64,000 nt of DNA, taken from positions 434,001 to 498,000 of the forward strand of contig NZ_JALLPL010000001.1 of assembly GCF_023276355.1 (NCBI RefSeq). Reading direction: 5' to 3'. Below the pieces are notes generated by a model. That model was not told the DNA's origin and did not search any database. It was given only the letters and a program-made list of their open reading frames with translations. The stretch comes from Haloplanus sp. XH21 (lineage in GTDB: Archaea; Halobacteriota; Halobacteria; Halobacteriales; Haloferacaceae). How positions within the stretch are numbered: position 1 is the stretch's first letter; each line of letters starts with the position of its first letter. A program made the position numbers and the translations under genes. Shown here piece after piece: positions 54,095-61,844 of this stretch.

Positions 54095-54945
54095 GACGGA
54101 TCGTCGGGGAGTATATCTCCTACCGGCAGGCTGCCCGGATCAAGTCGATCTCCTACCAGATCGTCGTGTGGGTGACGCTCCTACTGTTGATGGCGCCGAT
54201 CATCTGGGTCATCATCGGAGCGTTCAGCGGTCTCGACGCGCTCCTCGGAGGCAACCTCTCGCGCATCCTCGGGAGTTTCACCGTCCAGCCGATTCAGGAC
54301 GTGTTCCTCGCATCGAACTTCTTCACCTACTACAGGAACAGCCTCATCGTCGCCGCGGGCGTCGTCGTGTTCACCGTCACCGCGTCGACGCTGGCAGGCT
54401 ACGGCCTGACGCGGGTGCAGTTCCGCGGGAAGAAGTGGCTCGCGCGGTTCATCCTGTTCGGCTACATGTTCCCGCCACTCCTACTGTCGATTCCGATGTA
54501 CCAGATCTGGCGGGAACTCGGCCTGCTCAACTCGCTGCTCGGCCTGGTGCTGGCGGAGGCGTCGATCCCGCTACCGTTCGGCATCTGGACGATGTGGCTG
54601 TTCTTCCAGACGGTGCCGCTCTCCTTCGAGGAGTCCGTCTGGATGGCCGGCGGGTCGCGCTGGCATTCGTTCAAGGACATCGCGCTCCCACAGGCGGCAC
54701 CGGGGATGGTCGCGGTCGGTATCTTCGCCTTCCAGTCGTCGTGGAACAACTACACCTATCCGAAGGTGCTCATCTCGGAGGACGCGCTCCGTCCGCTCAC
54801 GACGGGGATTACCCAGTATGCCGTCCAGAACTACGTGTTCTGGAATCAGGTGATGGCGGTCGTGTTCACCATCATCATCCCGGCGTTCCTGCTGGTGTAC
54901 TTCCTCCAGAAATATCTGCTCGAAGGGTACAAAGCAACCGCATGA
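54091..54945 (+). CDS. Sugar ABC transporter permease (MalG/UgpE type)
   Basis: A 284-residue permease with six helices and the EAA loop EESVWMAGGSRWHSFKDIAL. The ending FLQKYLLEGYKATA is typical of MalG-type subunits (QKYLVxGLxxGAVKG-like). Translationally coupled to the upstream permease by a 4-nt overlap. Confidence 0.93.
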   Translation: MRRIVGEYISYRQAARIKSISYQIVVWVTLLLLMAPIIWVIIGAFSGLDALLGGNLSRILGSFTVQPIQDVFLASNFFTYYRNSLIVAAGVVVFTVTASTLAGYGLTRVQFRGKKWLARFILFGYMFPPLLLSIPMYQIWRELGLLNSLLGLVLAEASIPLPFGIWTMWLFFQTVPLSFEESVWMAGGSRWHSFKDIALPQAAPGMVAVGIFAFQSSWNNYTYPKVLISEDALRPLTTGITQYAVQNYVFWNQVMAVVFTIIIPAFLLVYFLQKYLLEGYKATA

Positions 54946-54963
54946 CTGCACCACATCCAATCC

Positions 54964-56088
54964 ATGACTGATATTCAGATCGAAGACCTCCGCAAGGAGT
55001 TCTCGGGAGAGGCCGGAACGATTGTCGCGGTAGACGACGTGTCGTTCACCGTCGAGGACGGCGAGTTCGTGTGTATCGTCGGCCCGTCGGGCTGTGGAAA
55101 GACGACGCTGTTGCGGTGTATCGCGGGGCTGGAGACGCCGACGAGCGGGAGCATCCGCCTCGGTGGCGAGGAAGTCGCGGACGTGCCACCCCAGAACCGG
55201 AACCTCGCGTTCGTGTTTCAGGACATCACGCTGTACCCGCACATGAAAGTGTGGGAGAACATCTCCTATCCGCTGAAACTCGACCGCGTCTCCAAGGAGG
55301 AACGGTACGACCGCGCCCAGGAAGTCGCGGAGACGATTCAGATCGGCGAACTGCTCGACAAATATCCGGGACAGCTATCGGGCGGTCAGCAACAGCGAGT
55401 CGCCATCGGTCGCTCGATCATCCGGTCGCCGCGGGCGTACCTGCTCGACGAGCCGATGAGCGACCTCGACGCGAAGCTGAAAAAGGAGATGCGGGTCGAA
55501 CTCCAGCGCATCCAGAAGCAGGTCGGCGGGACGATGGTCTACGTCACCCACGACCAAGAGGAGGCGATGACCCTCTCCGATCGCATGCTGGTCATGGATC
55601 AGGGCAACATCCAGCAGTACGGCTCGCCACACGCGGTCTATCACCGTCCCAGCAACGCGTTCGTCGCGCAGTTCATCGGCTCGCCCGAGATCAATCTCCT
55701 GCCGGCGACGTGTCCGGGCGGCACCGGCGAAACCGTCGAACTCGACGGCACCGACTGGACGGTCGAAACCGACATCACCGAGAGCGTGCCGAACGAGATC
55801 ACGTTCGGCTTCCGGCCGCGGCACACGACGGTTCGACGCGGCGAACCCGACGGCCTCGGCGGCGAAGTGACGCTCGTGGAGACGGTCGGTGACGAGGGGA
55901 TCCTGTACATCGACAGCGACATCGGCGAACTTCGGGCCGTCGTGGACGCCGAACGGAATCCGATCGATGAGGGCGACACCGTCTCCATCGAAGTCGAGCG
56001 GTCGTACATCTTCGACCGATCCGACGGGACCCGGGTCGCGTACGACGCGGATGTCGAGGCGGACGGCCCGCCGAGCCCCGACCACTGA
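54964..56088 (+). CDS. Sugar ABC transporter ATPase (MalK/UgpC type)
   Basis: A 374-residue ATPase. Walker A GPSGCGKTT, Q-loop VFQDITLYPHM, signature LSGGQQQRVAIGRS, Walker B YLLDEPMSDLD and H-loop VTHDQEEAMTLSD are complete. The C-terminal third is the beta-rich TOBE/MalK regulatory domain (TFGFRPRHTTVRRGEPDGLG). It starts 18 nt after the permease and ends the operon. One such ATPase may serve several haloarchaeal sugar importers. Confidence 0.94.
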   Translation: MTDIQIEDLRKEFSGEAGTIVAVDDVSFTVEDGEFVCIVGPSGCGKTTLLRCIAGLETPTSGSIRLGGEEVADVPPQNRNLAFVFQDITLYPHMKVWENISYPLKLDRVSKEERYDRAQEVAETIQIGELLDKYPGQLSGGQQQRVAIGRSIIRSPRAYLLDEPMSDLDAKLKKEMRVELQRIQKQVGGTMVYVTHDQEEAMTLSDRMLVMDQGNIQQYGSPHAVYHRPSNAFVAQFIGSPEINLLPATCPGGTGETVELDGTDWTVETDITESVPNEITFGFRPRHTTVRRGEPDGLGGEVTLVETVGDEGILYIDSDIGELRAVVDAERNPIDEGDTVSIEVERSYIFDRSDGTRVAYDADVEADGPPSPDH

Positions 56089-56130
56089 CCGCTCCGGTGG
56101 TGTGCGGAGGCGCCGCTGCGAGTTCGATAT

Positions 56131-56452
56131 TTGCGGACTTTCTTCAGCGCGAACGACTCGCTACGCTCGTCGTGTTGTGCTGAAAGGAAACGTCCTGACG
56201 GAGGTCCACGCGAGCGTCAGCGAGCGTGGGCCACGTCAGGGCGGGAACAGAGCGAGACCGACGGTCTCGCATGCAGCCGGTTGACAAAGTCGACCGGCGA
56301 CGAAGTGAGCGTCCTGACGGAGATTTGAACTCGCCGAGACGGTCGGCCTCGCTCCGCTCGGCCGCTGCGACTCGTCTGCTCAAATATCTAGGGGCCGTTT
56401 CCTTTCAGCAGACACTCCTCGCTACGCTCGTCGTGTTGCGCTGAAAGGAAAC
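56131..56452. repeat. Hairpin cluster at the tRNA-Arg(GCG) 3' side
   Basis: Copies of the tRNA 3' end lie at 56192-56203 (GTCCTGACGGAG) and 56311-56331 (21 nt, identical to 56453-56473 inside the tRNA). Palindromes: TTCAGCGCGAACGA with its near-complement around CTCGCTACGCTCG (56146-56183); GTCCTGACGG...CACGC with GCGTGGGCC...CAGG (56192-56240); GATTTGAAC with an imperfect partner around CCTCGCTCCGCTCGG (56322-56388); GTTTCCTTTCAGC (56397-56409) with GCTGAAAGGAAAC (56440-56452) around CTCGCTACGCTCG. The last arm abuts the tRNA. Confidence 0.85.
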
Positions 56453-56524
56453 GTCCTGACGGAGATTTGAACTCCGGTCCCTGGCTCCGCAAGCCAAGAG
56501 GATAGTCCACTACCCTACCAGGAC
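56452..56524 (-). tRNA. tRNA-Arg(GCG)
   Basis: Cloverleaf on the minus strand: acceptor GTCCTGG/TCAGGAC, D-arm with GGGTAGTGGACTATCC, anticodon stem TTGGC/GCCAG with loop TTGCGGA (anticodon GCG), T-arm CGGAG-TTCAAAT-CTCCG, discriminator G. No intron, no encoded CCA. Its 3' side carries the hairpin cluster. Confidence 0.92.
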
Positions 56525-56648
56525 TCATCTCTCTATACCCCGGAGCGGCTTAAGACGGTTACGATACACACCGACCGGAGCGGGGAAACGTCAAACGATC
56601 GTTTGAGATTAGGGAAGGAGTATGTCGCCACCGGCCGAGGTGAGCCGT

Positions 56649-57080
56649 ATGAAGCGACGCTCGCTGCTCCGAACGCTTCCGGTACTGGCGACGGGACTCG
56701 GTGGCTGTCTCGCTCCCCGCGGCGACGGCGGAAGCGACCCGCCACGGCGCGTGACTGAACGGGCGCTCCGGGATACGGGCCGGTGTTCGGAGCCCGAATC
56801 GGCGACGGTCGACACCACCGCATCGCGGATCCGCGTCACGGGGTGTATCACGGGGCCGAACGGCTGTGCGGTTGCTCGGCTCGAATCGGCGACGCTCGAC
56901 GAGGAGACGATGACCGTGACGGTGACGACGGGGTCGGACGAGCCACCGGGCACGGCCTGCACCCAGGCGCTCGTCTACCGGGGCTACGTGGCGACGATCC
57001 GGGTCGCGGGTGGCGCACCGTCGGCGGTCCGTGTGGTTCACGACGTGCCCGGTGGCCGGCGGACGGTCGTGACGGCGTAG
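56649..57080 (+). CDS. Small exported lipoprotein
   Basis: A 143-residue protein starting MKRRSLLRTLPVLATGLGGC, with a short signal and lipobox cysteine. The mature part has two further cysteine pairs (DTGRCSEPE/VTGCITGPNGCAV/TACTQALVY) and a regular beta-strand pattern (MTVTVTTGSDEPPGTACTQA), so it is probably a disulfide-stabilised surface domain. Family not recognised. The upstream ATG nine codons earlier would spoil the signal. Confidence 0.72.
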   Translation: MKRRSLLRTLPVLATGLGGCLAPRGDGGSDPPRRVTERALRDTGRCSEPESATVDTTASRIRVTGCITGPNGCAVARLESATLDEETMTVTVTTGSDEPPGTACTQALVYRGYVATIRVAGGAPSAVRVVHDVPGGRRTVVTA

Positions 57081-57207
57081 GTTCTTATCCGAAGCCGGGA
57101 CCAGGCTGTACCGTGATCGACCGACGGCAGAGAAAATCGACCGACTGCGTGGGGTCGTTCGGCCAAGGACAACGCTTAACCGGAGGGTTCGCCTGTTGCA
57201 CGATACG

Positions 57208-58677
57208 ATGGGTGTAATCGAGGACGTCTACGAAGACCTCGACACCGACGTGGCGTTCGAGGAGTTCGAGGCTGCCGTCCACGACAAGGTCGAGCAGATG
57301 GGGGGGCTCGCCGACGAGGAGACGGCGGCGATGCTCATCGCCCACGAACTCAAAGACGAGGAAGTGAGCGGCATCGCCGACATCGATCCCGGGATGGGCG
57401 AGGCGAAGTTCCTCGCAAGAGTGGTCGGCATCGGCGAACTGCGGACGTTCGAGCGCGACAGCGACGGGGACGAAGACGACGAGGCCGACGAGGGCCGCGT
57501 CGTCAACGTGGAGGTCGCCGACGAGACGGGACAGCTCCGCATCTCGTTCTGGGACCGGATGGCGCAGTCGGTCGTCGACGGCGAAATAGAAGTGGGTGAC
57601 GTGCTCCGCATCAAGGGCCGACCACAGGACGGCTACAACGGCGTCGAGGTGAGCGTCGACCAGGCTGAGATCGACGAGGACGCGGCGGTCGACGTGCAGG
57701 TACAGGACACCTACCACGTCGAGGACCTCTCGCTCGGCCTGTCGGATGTCAACCTGCGCGGGCGCGTGCTGTCGACGGACACCGTGCGGACGTTCGACCG
57801 CGACGACGGCTCCGAAGGTCGGGTCGCCAATCTCACCCTCGGCGACGAGACGGGGCGCGTCCGGGTGACGCTCTGGGACGAGCGGGCCGACCGTGCGACG
57901 GAACTCGACCCCGAAACGTCGGTCGAAGTGGTCGACGGCTACGTCCGGGAACGCGACGGCGATCTCGAACTGCACGTTGGCTCTCGCGGCGCCGTCGAGG
58001 AGATAGACGAGGAGATACGCTACGACCCCGAGACGACCGATATCGACGACCTCGAACTCGGCGAGACGGCCGACATCGCTGGCGGCGTCATCGAAACCGA
58101 TCCCAAGCGGACGTTCGACCGCGACGACGGGTCGGAAGGCCAGGTCCGGAACGTCCGGATCAAAGACGAGACGGGGGATATCCGGGTCGCGCTCTGGGGG
58201 GAGAAAGCCGACCTCGACATCGAGCTCGCGGACTACGTGGCCGTCACCGACGCCGAGATTCAGGAGGGGTGGCAGGACGACCTGGAGGCCTCGGCTGGCT
58301 GGCGGTCGACGGTGACGGTCACCGATCCACCGGCGGACGCGCCAGGGGCCGACGCCGGGGCGGCGGCGAGCAGTGACTCGGGGGCGGGGACGGAGACGGA
58401 GACGGCCACCGGGAATACGGGTCTCGATTCCTTCGGTGACGGCGACACCGACGACGCGTCCGGTGGCGGAGGTGGCGGAACCGCCGTCGCGGCCGAGGCA
58501 GAGAGCGAGTCCGTCACGTTCACCGGGACCGTCGTCCAGGCCGGCGATCCAGTCGTCCTCGACGACGGGACCGAGACGCGGAGCGTCGACACCGACGCCA
58601 ACCTCCGTCTCGGCGAGGAGGTGACCGTCCGTGGCCACCTCCGTGACGGGCGGATCGACGCCGACGAAGTCCACTAA
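57208..58677 (+). CDS. rpaC: Replication protein A-like ssDNA-binding protein, RpaC type
   Basis: A 489-residue protein with an N-terminal helical domain (MGVIEDVYEDLDTDVAFEEF) and repeated OB folds. Three copies of the strand pattern are clear: GRVVNVEVADETGQLRISFW, GRVANLTLGDETGRVRVTLW and GQVRNVRIKDETGDIRVALW, at about residues 95, 210 and 310. An Asp/Gly/Thr-rich linker then leads to a small C-terminal OB-like domain. No zinc finger is seen. It should coat single-stranded DNA in replication and repair. A CGCTTAAC TATA-like box 28-35 nt upstream supports the ATG used. Confidence 0.9.
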   Translation: MGVIEDVYEDLDTDVAFEEFEAAVHDKVEQMGGLADEETAAMLIAHELKDEEVSGIADIDPGMGEAKFLARVVGIGELRTFERDSDGDEDDEADEGRVVNVEVADETGQLRISFWDRMAQSVVDGEIEVGDVLRIKGRPQDGYNGVEVSVDQAEIDEDAAVDVQVQDTYHVEDLSLGLSDVNLRGRVLSTDTVRTFDRDDGSEGRVANLTLGDETGRVRVTLWDERADRATELDPETSVEVVDGYVRERDGDLELHVGSRGAVEEIDEEIRYDPETTDIDDLELGETADIAGGVIETDPKRTFDRDDGSEGQVRNVRIKDETGDIRVALWGEKADLDIELADYVAVTDAEIQEGWQDDLEASAGWRSTVTVTDPPADAPGADAGAAASSDSGAGTETETATGNTGLDSFGDGDTDDASGGGGGGTAVAAEAESESVTFTGTVVQAGDPVVLDDGTETRSVDTDANLRLGEEVTVRGHLRDGRIDADEVH

Positions 58678-58720
58678 TCGGTCGAACGCCCCGGACGCGG
58701 CCGCTCGGCCGACGGAAAGG

Positions 58721-58727
58721 ATTATAC
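58721..58727 (+). promoter_or_regulatory. TATA box of the histone operon
   Basis: ATTATAC, about 27 nt before the histone ATG, the standard distance for a leaderless haloarchaeal transcript. It indicates that the histone and the deacetylase-family gene have their own promoter separate from rpaC. Confidence 0.55.
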
Positions 58728-58750
58728 GCGACAGGAACGGGTATCACCGT

Positions 58751-59182
58751 ATGAGCGTCGAGTTACCGTTCGCCCCGATAGACACGATCATCCGGCGGAA
58801 TGCGGGTGACCTCCGGGTGAGTGCGGGCGCGGCGGAGGAACTCGCACGGCGCGTCCAGCGCCACGGGGCGAACCTGGCCATCGACGCGGCCGAACGAGCG
58901 ACGGAAGACGGACGAAAGACCCTGATGGCGGCCGATTTCGGCGTCGAACGGGTCGTCGACCGGGAGTCGTTGGAACTCCCGGTCGCCCCCGTCGACCGCA
59001 TCGCACGACTCGAAATCGGCGAGCAGTACCGGGTCTCGATGGATGCGCGCATCGCACTCGCCGATATTCTGGAGGATTACGCGGACAACGTCGCCGCGGC
59101 GGCCGCGACACTCGCGAACCATGCCGACAGACGGACCATCCAGGCGGAAGATATCGAGACGTATTTCGCCCTCTTCGAATAG
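58751..59182 (+). CDS. hstA: Doublet archaeal histone
   Basis: A 143-residue protein with two histone folds in tandem: MSVELPFAPIDTIIRRNAGD...LMAADFGVERV and LELPVAPVDRIARLEIGEQY...IQAEDIETYFALFE. Each repeats the helix-loop-helix-loop-helix unit (RVSAGAAEELARRVQRHGAN / RVSMDARIALADILEDYADN). This fused, acidic doublet is the haloarchaeal form, which folds as an intramolecular dimer. The stop TAG is followed immediately by the ATG of the deacetylase-family gene. Confidence 0.95.
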   Translation: MSVELPFAPIDTIIRRNAGDLRVSAGAAEELARRVQRHGANLAIDAAERATEDGRKTLMAADFGVERVVDRESLELPVAPVDRIARLEIGEQYRVSMDARIALADILEDYADNVAAAAATLANHADRRTIQAEDIETYFALFE

Positions 59183-60187
59183 ATGCAGTTCGGCTACAGC
59201 GAGGCCTGTCTCGACCACGACACCGGCGACCGGCATCCGGAGACGGCAGACCGGTTACGGGCGATCCGAAAACAGTTATCCAGACGCCACGGCGTCGACT
59301 ACGTCGCGACCGACCCGGCGTCGGTCGACGCGCTGACATCCGTCCACGACGCCAACTACGTGACCGACGTGCGGGAGTTCTGCGCGAACGGCGGCGGCAA
59401 CTGGGACCCGGACACGGTCGCCTCGGGAGCGACGTGGACGGCCGCTCGCACGAGCGTGGGCCTCGCGCAGTGGGTCGCCGAACGCGCCCTCGCCGGCGAC
59501 GACGGGCGAGAGACGCCGTTTTCGATCGGTCGGCCGCCAGGCCACCACGCCCTCGCCGACGACGCGATGGGCTTCTGCTTTTTCAATAACGTCGCCGTCG
59601 CCGCCCGGACGGTGATCGATTCGGGCGACGCCGACCGCGTCGCCATCTTCGACTGGGACGTCCACCACGGCAACGGCACCCAGGAGATCTGTTACGACCA
59701 GGACGACGTGTTCTACGCCTCGATCCACGAAGAGGGCCTGTTCCCGGGGACGGGCGCCGTCGAGGAGACCGGAACGGGGGCCGGCGAAGGAACGACGCTC
59801 AACATCCCCCTCGCGTCGGGTGCGGGGGACGACGACTACCTCACTGCCGTCGAGACGGTGATTGGCCCGGCGATCGAGCGGTTCGGTCCCGACCTCGTGC
59901 TCGTGAGTGCGGGGTTCGACGCCCACCGTCACGACCCCATCTCGCGGATGCGCGTCTCGACCGAAGGGTACGCCAACCTCACCGACCAGCTCCGCGAGAC
60001 GGCCGAGGCGGTCGGCGCGGGACTGGGATTCGTTCTCGAAGGTGGCTACAGTCTAGATACGCTCTCCGAGAGCATCGCAACCATCCACGAGACGTTCGAC
60101 GGGCGCGTGCCCGTCGACGACCGGGGCGACCCGACCGACGCCACGCAGGACCTGCTGGACGACGTGCGGGCGATCCACGGCCTCTAG
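59183..60187 (+). CDS. Histone deacetylase-family zinc hydrolase (HdaI/AcuC-like)
   Basis: A 334-residue class I/II-type deacetylase. The catalytic His pair is in PPGHH (121-122), zinc ligands are Asp159 and His161 (DWDVHHGNGTQ) and Asp246 (SAGFDAHRHDP), and the transition-state Tyr289 is in EGGYSL. All essential residues are present. It begins at the base after the histone stop, so the two are co-transcribed. The substrate may be acetyl-lysine in proteins, possibly histone, or small acetylated compounds as for AcuC and polyamine deacetylases. Its stop overlaps the cca stop by 4 nt (CTAG). Confidence 0.93.
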   Translation: MQFGYSEACLDHDTGDRHPETADRLRAIRKQLSRRHGVDYVATDPASVDALTSVHDANYVTDVREFCANGGGNWDPDTVASGATWTAARTSVGLAQWVAERALAGDDGRETPFSIGRPPGHHALADDAMGFCFFNNVAVAARTVIDSGDADRVAIFDWDVHHGNGTQEICYDQDDVFYASIHEEGLFPGTGAVEETGTGAGEGTTLNIPLASGAGDDDYLTAVETVIGPAIERFGPDLVLVSAGFDAHRHDPISRMRVSTEGYANLTDQLRETAEAVGAGLGFVLEGGYSLDTLSESIATIHETFDGRVPVDDRGDPTDATQDLLDDVRAIHGL

Positions 60188-61533
60188 GGCGACGGATCGA
60201 AGTATCGGGCGAGAGCGACGCCGAACGTCTCGGCCAGCGACGTTACCTCGTTCCCGACCAACAGATCGTACTCGTCACGGAGCGCCCGCTCGATGTGAGT
60301 CCCGAGGGCGACCTCGAAGATGGCGTCGCTTTCGAGCAGCGCGTCGGGCGTCGTGAACTCCCGCTCGCGTTCGACGACGTAGCGGTCCCCGTCCAGAAAC
60401 GGGCCGTACACGTCGGCGTCGGCGTACGCGTCGTAGAAGCCGGTGGCGTGTTCGCTGACGTGGACGGGCGGGCCGCGGTGCCGACGGATCGCCGACAGTT
60501 CGCCGACGGCGAGTTCGACGAGCAGGACGGCCTCGTCGTCGGCGAACGTGGCGGTGCGAAGGGGGTCGAAGCCACGGCGATCGAGTTCGGACGCGATCCC
60601 ATCGAGCGATTTCCGAAGTTGTGGATACAGTTGATCCGCGACCAGATCGGGAGTCTCGAAGACGACGGCGACCGGGGTCGTGCCGCGGCGGTCGAGATGG
60701 TCGCAAACGGCGTCGGCGTCGATTGGATCGGGGTCCGTAGCGACGAACAGCGACTCGCGGGGGTCGGCCAGTAGGTCCCGGGCGAAATGCTGGAGACGAG
60801 CGACGTTTTCCGGGGCGCAGACGGCAGCGACGTTGCGCTCCGGATCGGTGGGATCGATCACGACGAGCGGATCGGCGAACGTGGCGGTGCCGTGTCCCTC
60901 GGGATCGAGTCGGATCGGCGGCGTCCAGTCGGCCGCGGCCTCGATGAGCGGCTTGAACCCGCCGTATTCGAGCACGAGGAGTTCGGAGAGATAGCCCGAG
61001 AAGCCACGCGTCCGGAGGTCGCTCCCGTAGGCGCCGATCCCGGTGAGAAAGGCCTTGAACAGACGGACATCGCGGGCGAGGTTGGGGTCGAGGCGTTCCT
61101 GCAGGTAGGCGTCGTGGAAGGGCGTGCGGTCGACCGCCGACTGGATCTCGGTCGCGTCCGCGACGTCGAAACAGGGGACGAGGTCGACATCGAACCCCTG
61201 AATGTCGCCGGTGACGTACGGATGTTCGGCGTACTCCTCGCGTCCGTCGGGCAGCGCGGCACGGCCGACGGCGAGACCGTACCGTTCCAGTTCGTCGCGG
61301 TCGAGGTCGGGCGGAAAACAGACGAAGAGATCGATATCACGGTCGTCGGCGAGCCAGGTGCCGCGCGCCGTCGAGCCGACCTGGACGATTCGCGCGTCGA
61401 CGGGGAGGTCGTCGACCGCGTCGCGCACCCGGTCGGTCAGCGTCTCGACGGCCGCCTGGAGGCGTTCGCGCTCCGTGGCGTCGGGCGTCACCCGCCGGGC
61501 GACACGGGAGACGACGGACTCGAAGTCGCTCAT
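60184..61533 (-). CDS. cca: CCA-adding tRNA nucleotidyltransferase, archaeal class I
   Basis: A 449-residue enzyme that adds CCA to tRNA 3' ends. The nucleotidyltransferase motif GSTARGTWLADDRDIDLFV has catalytic Asp66 and Asp68, with the third carboxylate in FDVDLVPCF. The central domain contains RDVRLFKAFLTGIGAYGSDL and the Arg/Tyr-rich TRGFSGYLSELLVLEYGGF, both typical of archaeal CCA enzymes. The ATG giving MSDFESVVSRV is used. None of the four tRNA genes here encodes CCA, so this activity is required. Confidence 0.96.
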   Translation of the reverse strand: MSDFESVVSRVARRVTPDATERERLQAAVETLTDRVRDAVDDLPVDARIVQVGSTARGTWLADDRDIDLFVCFPPDLDRDELERYGLAVGRAALPDGREEYAEHPYVTGDIQGFDVDLVPCFDVADATEIQSAVDRTPFHDAYLQERLDPNLARDVRLFKAFLTGIGAYGSDLRTRGFSGYLSELLVLEYGGFKPLIEAAADWTPPIRLDPEGHGTATFADPLVVIDPTDPERNVAAVCAPENVARLQHFARDLLADPRESLFVATDPDPIDADAVCDHLDRRGTTPVAVVFETPDLVADQLYPQLRKSLDGIASELDRRGFDPLRTATFADDEAVLLVELAVGELSAIRRHRGPPVHVSEHATGFYDAYADADVYGPFLDGDRYVVEREREFTTPDALLESDAIFEVALGTHIERALRDEYDLLVGNEVTSLAETFGVALARYFDPSP

Positions 61534-61643
61534 GGAGGCACATCCGCCCGCCCGGGCGAAAGCGTGTCGGTCCCACCGGACCGACCGACGGGATCGGGTG
61601 AAAACGAAAGCCCTTTCTGCCGACTGCAACTATCAGTTTTTGA

Positions 61644-61716
61644 GCCGTCGTAGCTCAGATGGTAGAGCACCTCGCTGTTAACGAGGTGGTCCCAGGTTCG
61701 AGCCCTGGCGACGGCG
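61644..61716 (+). tRNA. tRNA-Asn(GTT)
   Basis: Cloverleaf: acceptor GCCGTCG/CGACGGC, D-arm GCTC...GAGC with AGATGGTA loop, anticodon stem CCTCG/CGAGG with loop CTGTTAA (anticodon GTT), variable TGGTC, T-arm CCAGG-TTCGAGC-CCTGG, discriminator G. No intron. Unlike the other three tRNA genes, no copy of its 3' end is seen nearby. Confidence 0.95.
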
Positions 61717-61844
61717 CTTCTTCCCGTATTCTACACCCAGTAGTCGCACGACAGTCGGTAGTCACCGGCTTCGCGACACTGAGTGACTGATAATAGTACC
61801 GATGAAACGTTTAAGTGAGGGGAATCCTATCGCCATTGCAAGGT

